Assembly (NCBI GenBank): GCA_037043015.1
Contig: CM073330.1
Span: forward strand, 14,650,512-14,714,511
Length of the DNA: 64,000 nt
DNA from: Bryum argenteum
Lineage: Eukaryota > Streptophyta > Bryopsida > Bryales > Bryaceae
Reading direction: 5' to 3'
Part shown: positions 24,662-36,447 of the stretch, piece by piece
Layout: the number at the start of each line of letters is the position of its first letter
Numbering within the stretch: the stretch's first letter is position 1
Notes under the pieces: model-generated
Database searches by the model: none
What the model was told of the DNA's origin: nothing
What the model saw: only the letters and a program-made list of their open reading frames with translations
Program-made: the position numbers and the translations under genes

Positions 24662-24761
24662 AATAGGTCTAACAAAAACTTATGACCAATGATACCATTT
24701 TGTTGGCTTTATTTCTATCCCATTTCATACGAAATGCTATGGTAAAAATACCTTTTAAGGC

Positions 24762-24915
24762 CTGTTTACACTACATTGCAGAAGGCCACCGGTCCGTCAA
24801 AAAATTTCATTTTTAACCAATCATATTGCAAAAGCCTCAATTTCAACCAATCACATTTGAGATTTCTCCTTAATTTCTTGACCGGTGGACTTCTCCACCG
24901 TAGTGTCATCTGACC
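24762..24915. mobile_element. Fold-back element of about 150 bp
   Basis: The left arm (about 24762-24806, containing ACACTAC, GAAGGCCACCGGTC and CAAAAAATT) and right arm (about 24872-24915) are inverted copies at roughly 80 percent identity. The core is GAAG-CCACCGGTC on both sides. The loop holds two direct copies of a word like TTCAACCAATCA-ATT. It would fold into a long hairpin, as short non-autonomous DNA elements do. Target duplication not clear. Confidence 0.6.
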
Positions 24916-25681
24916 TCCATAATCTTCCCCAGAGAAATTGACTTTGAGAAGGTTCTAGAGGAGGTTTGTGACGGAGTTGACAAAGGGAGGTTACTAGAGA
25001 GAGTTGACTTTCTAGAAGGGTGTTGACTTTGCAAACTGCCAATATGCGCAAGAAGGTGGTGTTGTACTGAATGGAGAGGCCAAAAGGAATACGGGCAATT
25101 AACAGCTCAAGGCCGGCTGGCTCCCCCGCTGAGCTACCAAATAAATGGGTGGATCCAAGGCGCATTGTATGGAAACACAAGCGCAAGGGCAAGGGCAAGT
25201 GCTGGCTGGATGTGAAGTTCCATCTGTGGAGGACAAAGGAGATCTAAGACACACTGAACACATGTGAGTATGTCCCACCCTCCCTAGTCCCTACCCTTGT
25301 CCTCCATCGCCGTGACAACGACCATGCGACATGAGACGATGTGCCGTCCACCATTGTCATCGGCACCCCGCTAGCTACCCGTACCCGCCACTCATTTTAA
25401 ACAATTAAACTTTCCTTAAAAAAATCTCATTATCTTCGCTGGATTGATTGACACCTCAAGGACGCGGAGGGTGTAGTTTTTCCATCAAGATTGTCCTCGC
25501 AAGCTTCCACTTTTAAAAGACATCCATGGCCAACAATAATTTAATATACTAAGGTTCCATGTGTTTTTCTCATGCACCCTTGAGGCAAGTAACATGGAAA
25601 GTCAAACTTTTGGTCTATGTCATGGCATTTCTCATGAAAGGATTATAATTTTCCCTTACAATAGATATTATTGGAAATCCC
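24916..25681. other. Intergenic DNA, no gene seen
   Basis: Moderate GC content near 25050-25350. The minus-strand frame across 24851-25198 shows no family resemblance. Confidence 0.35.
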
Positions 25682-25950
25682 TTAACCCCCTAACTCTCCT
25701 TGTTGCAAAACGGTCTAAGTCACAAAATTTGACCTTCCTTTAGATTAAGCTCCAAAAATCTCAATCCAAGCATTATTTAAAAGATTCAACCGTAAGATCT
25801 CAAAGTTCACTTGACATTCTTCTCACATACCAAATTTGAACCGGTCATTCTTCCTCATTTGGGAAATTATAATGGTCAAAGTTGGCTGAGTTTTTCTCCC
25901 GCGGGAACCTCCAAATCCCGTTTCGGGTTTTAAGGAGAGTTAGGGGTTAA
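25682..25950. mobile_element. Short TTAA-flanked inverted-repeat element, copy 2
   Basis: A 269-base element with ends TTAACCCCCTAACTCTCCTT (25682) and, in reverse complement, TTAACCCCTAACTCTCCTT (25932-25950); one extra C distinguishes them. The interior aligns along its length with the element at 4312-4579 (CAACCGTAAGATCT, AATTTGAACCG, AATTATAATGGTCAAAGTTG). Both copies are bounded by TTAA. Non-coding and presumably non-autonomous. Confidence 0.75.
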
Positions 25951-26599
25951 GAAACTTAAATCTTTGGGTGCCCACGATTGGATTTGGATTATTTCAATTT
26001 TGATGCTTTAAATTATTTTGTTTTTCCTGATTTGGTCGAGGACATGTTGTCTACCTTGGCAGAAGTGCACTGATGCTCTGGAGAGGAACAAGACGGACCC
26101 AGCAGCAGGGGGGGGGGGGTGTCCTTTGCAAGTAGATCGTGTTCGGAGGCGCATTTGATTGAGCCGGAATTTCAGGTGGCCTTGGCAGGTGATGATCATC
26201 ACTTCCTGCGCTTGCAAGTGTGCACACCTTCCATTTGTATCATTTGTCGACATGGTCTCTGCCATGCGGTGCCAGTCGGGTGATGGGGATACACATGCCA
26301 AATCATGGCCCTCTTGCCCATTTTATATGAAAACCCCCCATCCAAAATGCTCTCATCTGAAACAACATTGAAAAAAAAAAGGGGGGTTCCCACTGGAAGA
26401 CAACGGCATACCTCCAAATGCGCTCCTGGAGTCCCCCATGTGTGCAGTCTGCGTGTGTCCCAGCCAAGCCAATGATCACTGCGCAATCATGAAGCACAAG
26501 GCGTCTCGCACATAGCAATCGGTATTTGTCGCGATGTGTTGTATACAATGTACCCACCGTAGTTCCTCCGACACGTCGGGTCCTATCTCTATAATATCA

Positions 26600-26664
26600 C
26601 CTTTGTAGTGTCACCCCTCGAACCTTTGTAATCCCATCCCTCCTTTTGTAATACCACCCCTAAA
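26600..26664. repeat. Short 21-22 bp tandem repeat
   Basis: Three degenerate units of the form CCTTTGTA-T-TCA-CCCTC. Non-coding. Confidence 0.6.
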
Positions 26665-26796
26665 CAAACTCAAGTTACCTCAAAGCTATATGGTAACGTC
26701 TAGGTAGTTGAGGCTAGTGGGTCATTTTTGCATTGGTAGAGGTTTTGAGCAGACTAATCTAAAGCTATTAAAGACTAAGATGAAACTTCTCTTTGT

Positions 26797-27156
26797 TAGA
26801 GAAATCCGATGAGTAGTTCATAATTTGGACCCAGTCTGTTGTTTCGTGCTCTATTTTTAGTTATCCGCTAAGTAGAACGGACTGGGGACCAGATGTAAAC
26901 TACGGACCTACACACACTGATGAACAACAATCGTGCTCCTTCGGTCTTCCGCACATCACGTTGCAAACTCGGGACCAAGTTGAATGGGGACCAAACTGAG
27001 AAAACCATCAAAATCATGCATCTTTGAGTTTAGTCCTCAGTTCGATCTTAGAGTAAAAATCTGGTGCCTAGTAACCCTAGTTCGACATTTGGTCCCCAGT
27101 CCGACCAAAATTGGGTGTTTTGGTCCCTAGTCTGTCGTAATTAGCGGATTTCTCTA
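26797..27156. mobile_element. Candidate TA-flanked fold-back element
   Basis: Terminal inverted repeats TAGAGAAATCCG (26797-26808) and its exact complement (27145-27156) bound 360 bases. Further in, CGGACTGGGGACCA near 26878 is repeated in inverted form near 27085-27100, so the element folds on itself. If TA is the target duplication, the end is GAGAAATCCG, as for Tc1/mariner-type short elements. This superfamily call is inference. Confidence 0.5.
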
Positions 27157-28240
27157 TTCTGTACTAAATTATGATGTGTTCTTCCAAACAAAATACAGAA
27201 AGGATGTGTAGATATCTGAGAAAAAGTGACAAGTGTGGGCATACCATTTGAAACGCTAATTCTACTAAACCATACACACCATATGATTAACTATCATACT
27301 TGACCTCACTCCATATTTTTGATGTTAAATACGCAAAAATCACCATGCAAGAGTAACCCCATTTTTAAAAAAAAATACATATTTTAAATTTTGTATTTTG
27401 TATTTTTGAACCAAGCAATGTTCCAATCAATACATCAAGAATCAAGGCTTTAGACCGGCGGAGAAATTTTTTTGTATCTTCCACTATCTAAAGAGAGGCC
27501 TTAGTGCCTTACTAGAACTATGTCCTATAGCATACTACAAAGGCTAGCAATGTAGCCACCCTTGTTAGTATCTCGACTCACAAGTTACCACACTGACCAA
27601 CAAATGTTTAGAGATCTAACTACTAGTCAACTCGCCACATAACCAAGTAGCCAATAAACCAAATTGAATCAATTTGAATCGTTACTGCTTTTCTCATAAA
27701 TGATTCATATACGTCATTTGAGATGAATTAGCTTTCTCTATGTGCACATGCAAAACATTCACTTTAATGAAATATATGAAATGCGTAAGATGATGTAGTA
27801 AGTTGTTCAAGGAAATAAACATATTTTGCACTGTCTGTCTTATAATACGAAGAAGATACCTAAACTCTAAACTCTTCACACTCTTTTTATTTTTGCAGTG
27901 TAAAATAATTTAGCAAAACTATCTTAATAAATCTATTGTTTTATGCAACCTTCACCAATATATATAATGTTATTGTTAAAAAACAATAATTCTATTTTTG
28001 GTGTTTTGATTTATTTTGTTCTTTTGCTTTGACAAGAAAAACCATCTGTAGATATATGTGATCAGTTTTTAATTTGATTGTACAAATATATAATAAATAT
28101 CATCACCCACATTTATTTATTTTACAAAGATGCATACTATAGAGGTTAAATCTTTCATTGTATAGCGATTATGTTTTGTCTACGTTGCATTTATAGAAAT
28201 GCAACATTAAAGAAATCAAACTCATATAGAAGCTACAACC
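27157..28240. other. AT-rich intergenic DNA
   Basis: No gene or structured repeat recognised. Confidence 0.4.
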
Positions 28241-29300
28241 CAACTAACTTAAATTACATCATGACCATCACCACTTATCTATCTTCACCCTATGACCTTA
28301 CTAACCTCCAACTACACACTCGACTAATCGGTGACAATCCCTACAACTCATATGACCTGACTAACTCCATTTACAACCTCCACAATTCACACAACCTTAC
28401 TAATCCCCTTCACAACCCTCACAATTCATACGAACTAATTACCTTACAACTTGACTAATCCTCTTGACAGCCCTGACATCCCCCACGACTAACTAATCCC
28501 CTTCACAATCACTACAACCTATACAACCTGACTAATTCCCTTAATAACCCTCTTAACTCCCACAACTTATACAAGTAAACAACTTAGATAGTCTCCTTGA
28601 CAACCCTCACAACTTACACAAGTACACAACATGACTACCCTACAACTTCACTAATCTCCTTGACAATTCACACGACCTGACAAATTGCCTTGACAACCCC
28701 TATAATCCACACGACCTAACGAATTACCTTGACAACCCTCACAATCCCCACAACTCACACGATTAGAATACCCTACGACCTGATTAATCTTCTATACAAC
28801 TCCCACAATCCACATGACCTCACTACTTTATAATTTACAACCGATCTCTTTGACAACCTATAAGACCTGACTACCCCTCGACCTACTCCTTGACTTGACT
28901 ATTCCCTTGACAATCCCTACACCTAGTTTTCTCTATAATCACAACCTGACTTACTCTATCCTACAACTCATACCATAACTTACCCCACACTATTAGACTT
29001 ACTTGCTAATCCCAAGACTCAAACTTACTTCCTTAGCCCGCAATTCGAACTTTTTTGTTTACCCCACGACTCAAACTTACTTGCTTACCCCACGACTTAA
29101 ACTTACTTGGTAACTCCACAACTTATACTTACTTGGTTAGCCTACAACTCAAACTTACTTGCTTACCCCGTAACTCGGACGTACTTGCTTACCCATGACT
29201 CACAACATAACTTTTCATGCAACTTACCACAAGTTACCACCTCACCTTACTTACCCCACGACTCATGCCAGGAATTACCAAACTCACCTAACCTACAACC
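28240..29300. repeat. Degenerate minisatellite of about 35-45 bp units
   Basis: About 1 kb built from words like CACACGACCTGACTAA, CCCTTGACAACC and CTCACAACTCACAC, drifting at the right to AAACTTACTTGCTTACCC. The units vary in length and order, so the array is old. C and A are strongly enriched on the plus strand. Plus-strand open frames here are repeat artefacts. Confidence 0.75.
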
Positions 29301-30786
29301 TCACTTAAGAGAATCTATGTTTTCTCTACTTTTTGAATATTCTTCTACAAGCAAAAATTGAAAATATCACAACATATTGGAACATGCCTAACATCAGAAT
29401 GTGATCATATCTAGCAATCATTTAATAAATTGAATGTTTAAAAAAGGATAAAAAATCTCAAGTTTGTAAGGTAAGTTCACCAATAAACTGAATTTGATAA
29501 TTAGTGTTGGATGATTATTAATGTTGTCTCTTGAACTTAAGATAAAATACTTAACATATAAAATACTATATCAATATAATATAAAAATTATATATAATAT
29601 TAATATTTTATTAGAATTTGAATAATATATGAAAACTATTAAAGACTACTACTACATTTAGATTATTTAATATTTAAATTTAGTATAACTAGTCATAAAC
29701 ACTTTCATCTACCATTTCCATACAATTCACGACCATCTTTTAAAAGTGTAAATAGTGCAGTTGTTGTTGGGTATACCTAGAGTTGGTATAAGAACATAAG
29801 GGTGGTTTGTCATATGATAAATTGGAATGGTAACATCACTTGTAGATAAGGTACATCATTCCTATTTAAATCGAAAACTAGGTAGGACTATAAGGTGGTT
29901 GAAAACCGGTATTTCATGAGGAATGAAAATGTCTACCTTCCATTACGATGCCAAGGATATTCTTAAATTTCCCTCCACGTTCAGCTAAGAATTCCCCTGC
30001 ATTTCATATGAAATGACACCTTCTAACATCACCCATTCTTATAACTTATTCTAATAAAACGGACATGTTACCCTTGCAATTTCTAGTCTAGTTTCTTGTT
30101 TTCAAAGCCGAGCAGGACTGGCGGCTACAGTATTTTAGATCAGAAAGCATATCAATGTCCAACTCCGGAATATAATTGTCAGTACAGTATGACTAGCATA
30201 TCAAGAGGTTGTTCAACTCTTTAGAGAGCATCCCGCAACGTATTGACAATCGGTCATGTACTGAAAATTTACAATTGATCAAAGCATTGCAGCTCAGATG
30301 GTTCCTTCAGCTTCATGACTCACGTACGAACGATAATTCCCAAGTCTACACTAGTAGCGTACTCACGAAAAGTTTTGTTATTCTTCGAAAGTTCAGGGAC
30401 AAAATGAACACATCTATCCAGGTTGCTATCTACAGAGCTGCTCGTGAGTTAGTAAACGTCTTCGTGTAAGAGAAGAAGACACTGCAAAAGACTGCACCCT
30501 GCAACATTCACAGGGGCCAAAGGAGTTGCTCCGGGAGACTATCCCTCCAGGATAGACGAAGCGTCGGGCGGATTCTAGTACCCTCGGTAGATATGCAAGT
30601 TCCATAAGGGGAAGTGAACCTCTGCATCTCTATATACATTCACGCATGTCATTTAACAATCACTCTTGTGTAATGCGAACGAAACAGAGGCAACGGCACG
30701 ATAGAGCATCAGCTGCGCTTGGGCAAAGTACGTGGCAAGTGGATACAAATGAAAGAAGATGCAACAATGGTAATGAACAGATCCGC
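29301..30786. other. Intergenic DNA and probable 3' flank of the TRF4/5-like gene
   Basis: AT-rich until about 29750, then mixed composition. The last few hundred bases (30480-30786) are probably 3' UTR of the minus-strand gene that ends at 30787. No coding frame recognised. Confidence 0.4.
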
Positions 30787-33700
30787 CTACATGTACTTGA
30801 TTTTCTTGTGAGCAGGCTTCGTTACAACAATTCGTCGTGAGTATTCAGCTGCTTCCTGTCTGCTGCTGTCCCTGTCCCTGCTCTTCCTACTCGCCGTCGT
30901 CTCCTCCTTGAATCTGGAGTGTCTTCTGCTACTCCTACTGCTACCGGTCTCTTGATCGTCGTCCCAGTGCGTGTGCTGATTCTGGCCATTCCCTCTGCCC
31001 ACTGAGGTTTCGACCTCATCGATCTCTTCCTGACTCTTGCTGGCTCTCCGACTAAGCCTCACTTCACCCTCCTCTAGATCGTCGGAGCCCTCTGCCACGG
31101 TTGTCGACCTGCGAGAGGGTCTATACACATCTTCACTAGAGCGCTTCCTGGAGTACTCACTTCGACTTTCCTTGTGCCTATCATGCCCAAACAAGGAGTC
31201 TTTCTCCTTGTACCTATCATGCTCCTTCTCTTTGTACCTATCATGCTCCTTCTCTTTGTACTTATCATGCTCCTTCTCTTTGTACTTATCATGTTCCTTC
31301 TCTTTGTACTTATCATGCTCTTTCTCTTTGTACTTATCATGCTCAAACAGGTAGTCTCTCTCTTTGTACCTATCATGGCCATTCGAGGAGTCTTTCTCTT
31401 TGAACCGATCAAGCTCAATCAAGGAGTCTTTCTCTTTGTACCTATCATGCCCATAGAAGGAGTCCTTCTCTTTGTGCCTAGCATGCTCAAACAAGGAATC
31501 TTTCTCTTCGTAATACTGAGCCTTCTTGGCCCTTTTGGATCGGTAGCCATCGGCTGAGGCTACTCTAGGGAAATCATCCTCCTCGTAGTCCTGCCACCGC
31601 CCTCTGCGGCCTCGTTCTCGTTCTGGCGTCTTGTAGTCTGGAATTGCGTCATTGGAATCCGGATCCGAGAACTTGGCATCGTCGACGACGTACCTGTCTT
31701 CTTCCTCATTGGATTCGTGGTAGTATCCGGCAAAAGTCGCGGGACGAGCTCGCTTTGCAGGTAGGCTTAATGGCGTGTCTGGCAAGGATAACGGTGCTGC
31801 CTTTCGGTCCTTCAGCTTTGCGTCCATTCGCACAATGCGACTCAGTAGCCCCATCTCGCTGTCGTCGTCCACGTTTGTTAAGCGCCGATGAGCCATCATG
31901 AATGCTGACCGCACCTGTGTCAAACCAGACAGAAAGCAGCCATTGGTTCTCCATTGGTGATGTCTTCGATTGATGTCGAGGTATCCATGGCTACGATGCA
32001 ACAAAATAAGGAATATGACACTAAACTAGTGCAGCACGCTCTGGAACCCTCAACTCCAAGCGCACAATGGACATAGCATTCCAGCTCTGCAATAAAGCGT
32101 ACTTCTTGGTTCATGGATTTGGAGCTGCGCAGATCGAGTTACGTACCTTCTGAATAGCGTAAGAGTTCTTCCCGATATCATTTATGGGCGCCTGCAACAT
32201 GCCGATACAATTTTACGTGAGGGTTGCACGAAACAGGATACTCGAAGCCAATTCACTTAGCAGTTTATCCAAGCTGGACATACTCAATCTGTTCCCTCAC
32301 CTGTGGATCTTCCACGCACAGTAGGAACGGTCGCTTTGCATCGTAAAAACTGTCACGAAACAAATCTCACGTCAAAAGAGCTTCTCGCCAAAGAAGATAT
32401 CTTGCGCACGGTGCTCTTGATGAGCAAAAATACTGCTTGATCGCATTGCTTTCCGTGCCCAAGACTTCAAAATGAGAGCTAACACCGGCATCTTTCAACA
32501 TTAACGATAGCCTTGGCCACCGAACCTCAGCACATTCTTACCCTCGATCTCTTTTACGGAAGAATCTTCCTCCGCCTCGACATGAAATACCTACATCCTT
32601 CATATACAGAGTTCGACCGTATAGGTCCAGAAAATCGACCTGCCACCACGCGACTACATCAGCCCCTGGAATCATACTACAGCAAGTTGAGACCATCCCC
32701 AAACTCACCGGCAGTTACACCTCTCATAACAAGTGCTGTTTATGGCTCCGATGTCATAACAATAATAAGAAACGTGAGTCTCTCTCACAGTTGGTTCTTA
32801 CAAGTAGAATGCCCAAGTTTGTTTCCAGTGTAGGAGCTTGATCACGGCTGCTGAGACGACGCTTGCTTGGGTGCATCTGAAAACACCACAGAGGAGTCAG
32901 CCCACGACTTGGCGGAATGAAACCCACTTTAACATCTTGAAGTCCTACCAAACAGAATCCAAATTGTTCGGATGTACCCCTTGTGGGAGTTCCAAAGTAA
33001 AACACTAACACATCCAGATCTAGCCAAGGATCATCGAGCCTAAGATGCTAACCTGCAGATGAGTGAGAATCATCACCAACAGAGCATATGATCCAATACC
33101 CCCCTGATAAACCTGGGAAAGATCAACCACCTCCAACTTTTAGTTCCGTAAAGGCTCAAATTTATGTTACAAGCATGACGAGTACATAGACAATTTAACC
33201 AACTCCGGAGCTTGGTAACATTCTTCGAGAGGAAACGAGCAAATACGAAAAAGAAAAACGCAGATCCGTTGGACCTGCATTTGCTCTGATAAAGAAGAAA
33301 GCGCTGGATATATTTCCCGGAAGTCCCAGCTCTCAAATCATTAGAAACCAAAGTTACCTCATTCAGCTCTCGTTGCTGCAAAAATATCTTCAGCACCAAA
33401 ACCAAAGGCCTTAGCGGTGGTATTGCCTCCAATGCACCCTGCTCGACTCATGCCGTTCTGTTAGTAAAAGACCGAACATGGTGCCATCTATGACTCTGAA
33501 TCCATCATTTTTTCCACAAAATCAGGCTGATGCGACAGATACCTTGATGAAGCTTGCAGCTTCAGGTCCATTTGACACATCAAAACTGTACCACATCCCC
33601 CAAGGTCACGTTAGCTGTCTATGAGACAAGGTTAAGTTAAAACAAGTTATCGAGCTAAAAGGAAGTACGGTGAAACACAATTCTCTGAGACTTACACGCG

Positions 33701-35171
33701 CCAAACAGCACTTCACTACAATCTTTTAACAGCAATTCAGCACACAAATCCAAAAGCATAACTTCCTACTCCCTTCGTCTTGTACTCTTTCTTATCGTAA
33801 AAACAATTTCTCAAACAATGGGTGATCAAAGTAGCTTATGCAGAAAATTCTATCGTCCAAACCCTGTTCACCGCACGCCACGAATGTAACCTGCACATAC
33901 CTGATGTCAAATGGAACATTACTCGTGGTTTCCACAAACTTGATAATGGGCACTTTGGCTTTTCCGATCACCTGACCCAAGCATCCCCGATACATCAGTA
34001 AAGAACATGCTCCAGAACTAATTGCCGACATACATCTCATCTGACCAAAACCTTCAACGATATAAGCATCAACTGAAAAATGCTTAAACCAACAAGAAGT
34101 ACCTGAATACTTTTTGCTACTTGGCCTCTTGTCAACGCTTTTCCGAGAGCTTTCAACCCGTCCTGTATAACTTGACAGCCAGAGTCCAAAACTACCACCT
34201 ACCACAAGCAAGTTGCCAAGAAAATTCAGAAATCCTTGCGGCTTTTATTCGAGCCTCTCGAAATTCAGGACATTACATACAGAAATCGATGAAATTTAAT
34301 GCCTGATCATCGAACAAAATTTGAACATAACCGAAAAACGTACGTCAACATCGCTAGTGGGCAAGTAGAGGCCAGTCGCAAATGAGCCGAACACCTTCAC
34401 CTGTAACATAACATCCGCCGCCAATCCTCAGTCTCCACAATGCACACCACCTTCAAATTCAATCTGCAGTCTTTTCAAAACCTATGCCTCGAACACAAAC
34501 AGCAATGGAAATTTGAAATGATAATACAAGCAAACTTGGAATATGTCTGCAATACCTCACATGTAGGCCATATTGTCTTCACCACGCCAGTCACGCGCTG
34601 CACTGCTTCTGCTCGTAATCGTTGCTCTTCCTCAGTTGGAGCTACAAACTCACAAAAATCCACGATTTCTGCATACAACAAGTCACACATTCTGATTCCA
34701 ACTCCACAATCAAAAATCAAGCATTCACTCCTCCAGCAACTAACCTTGATGTAATTGCAACAGAGGGCTATGAATCCACGACTGACGACCCCGAGCCCAA
34801 GGCGGTGCTTCTTTCGGGCCAACACTGGCATCCTCATGGCTCTCCACGCGCTTTAATTGCTCCGGTTCTTCCTCGTCTCCCATCATCTCCAAAGGGATAA
34901 ATTCCGCTTCTTCCTCCATCGTAATATTCACTTGAGAAGAAAACTCACTCCTATTATCCCAGTCGCCCGAGCCCGAGGTGTCCGTACGAGCTTTAAACTC
35001 CACAGATGGAGATGCTGCAGCCAAGAGATCCTTCTCTGCGGCAATCAAAGATTGCAAGCTCCGTTCTCCCCTCGGACTCCTGTCGGCCTCTTCGAACGGA
35101 ATAAAATCCTCATCCTCTCCGAGTGGCGCCATCGTTTCGTACACGAACACAACATCGTCGGCCTCCGCCAT
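30787..35171 (-). CDS. TRL: TRF4/5-type non-canonical poly(A) polymerase
   Basis: Thirteen in-frame exons give 780 residues: 35171-34745, 34668-34556, 34400-34344, 34198-34103, 33971-33901, 33585-33543, 33438-33358, 33112-33053, 32876-32802, 32639-32542, 32349-32301, 32191-32147 and 31914-30787. Nuclear enzymes of this family add short oligo(A) tails that mark RNA for exosome decay or processing. Seen: an acidic N-terminus, IHSPLLQLHQEIVDF (about 132-148), the nucleotidyltransferase signature GSFATGLYLPTSDVD (185-199, Asp 197 and 199), SNVPFDISFD with the third catalytic Asp (D253), LRPLVLVLKIFLQQRELNE, GGIGSYALLVMILTHL and LCVEDPQAPINDIGKNSY. The triad is intact. Residues 406-780 are a charged tail with repeats. 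The start is the first ATG after an in-frame stop. Confidence 0.93.
31180..31500 (-). repeat. 24-bp coding repeat in the poly(A) polymerase tail
   Basis: Inside the last exon, about six 24-base units (near 31205-31345) encode the octapeptide EHDKYKEK or EHDRYKEK. Looser units of the form KEKDSLFGHDRY continue on both sides. The repeat is in frame, so unit gain or loss changes tail length without breaking the protein. Confidence 0.9.
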
Positions 35172-36447
35172 AGCCCTGGCCAGTTCAATGTCACTAATCG
35201 CGGCCTTCAAAATTCATTATTCAAAAAATTTGCAACAACAGCTTGAGCTAAAATTCGGATTCATGAAAGATTTGCTGGGGAAGTGCTGTACTTCATCAAA
35301 ATGAGTCGAAATGAGCTCAAAATGAGCAGAAATTCGTGAGAAAAGTGGTGCTGTGCAGGGCCGGGGTGCTCCACCGGTGAACGGCGCCCTGCAGTCGGCA
35401 ATGAATGAATGAGAAGGTGCGAAGCGATTGATCCCCCGGAAGAATCACGGGACATGCCTAACAAGGGCGATTCCTGCAAGGCGTCGCAACCGCCAAACCC
35501 TAACGCGGGTACCAGGGGGGTATCCAGAGTCCGGGTATCGATTGGTGAGGATTTCTTTTCGTTGAAGCAATTTCCTTTCATGCATGAGTCCGTCACCTAT
35601 CACCATTAGCGCGCCCTGTGGTGGGCCAGGATGTCATTTCCCACGTGTCAGATATGAAGGTGCTCTGATGTTGACGAACAAGCAAATTTCTCTTCGTGGG
35701 GCAGAAGCCCAGTCAGCATATGATATAACTTGTCTGTTAAAGGCTGGAGGGGCATCAAATGCCCAATCAACCATGTTGGGAACATTGGATGTCCGATTAA
35801 TTGAGGGATTGTACAAAGTAAACAATTGCATGTTTCTCATTAGAAACCTGGTGAGTCGAGAGTTACTTGCAATTTACATGACTTTGATTGAATTCACACT
35901 CTTCCTTTTGTAAGAATTCAAGGCATCATCTTTTTTCTCAAGCATATCCTAAGTAAAAGTGTGATCAAACAAATTTGTGCATTGTCAAGAAATAGGTAGC
36001 AATTTCAAAATCTCACTTTCTAAAATTTTGGCAAGGGTAGGAAAAGATTGAGGGTCACCACGATTTCGAAGTTTTTCAAGATCCATGCATTCAAAGCGTT
36101 AAAAATTGCCAACAGGACTGGAGAGTTAAAAATTGCCACAGGAATATAGAGGTTCAACCACACTCGCGATACAAATTGTGTTCAACCAGACTCGCGATAC
36201 AAATTGTGCTATCGACATCTCAATCATACCTTCTTTAAAATCAATCAAAGAAGAAGAAATCAAAGCCTTTACAGATAAGGAGGCTTATGCAAGTTTGGAT
36301 ACCTCAATGCATTCACTCTACATGATTCAACATATTAGCTTCATGGTTACTTCTTCCACAATTTTGGCTTCCATTCGTGCTGACGATGCACTTTTGTGGG
36401 TGACATGGGTGTGCCCATCTGGTGCAAATGCCTTCATAAAATTCAAG
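35172..36447. promoter_or_regulatory. Promoter-side and intergenic region between two minus-strand genes
   Basis: Contains the 5' flank of the TRF4/5-like gene (35172 to about 35600) and the 3' flank of the RNase III-like gene. I see no clear TATA box. A plus-strand frame at 35584-35913 has no recognisable family. Nothing else is supported. Confidence 0.3.

Noticed and set aside
26008-26557. Minus-strand frames that might be a Harbinger transposase scrap (LHDCAVI, AGTHADCTHGG)
   Set aside because: No clear DDE signature or ends; resemblance too weak to call.
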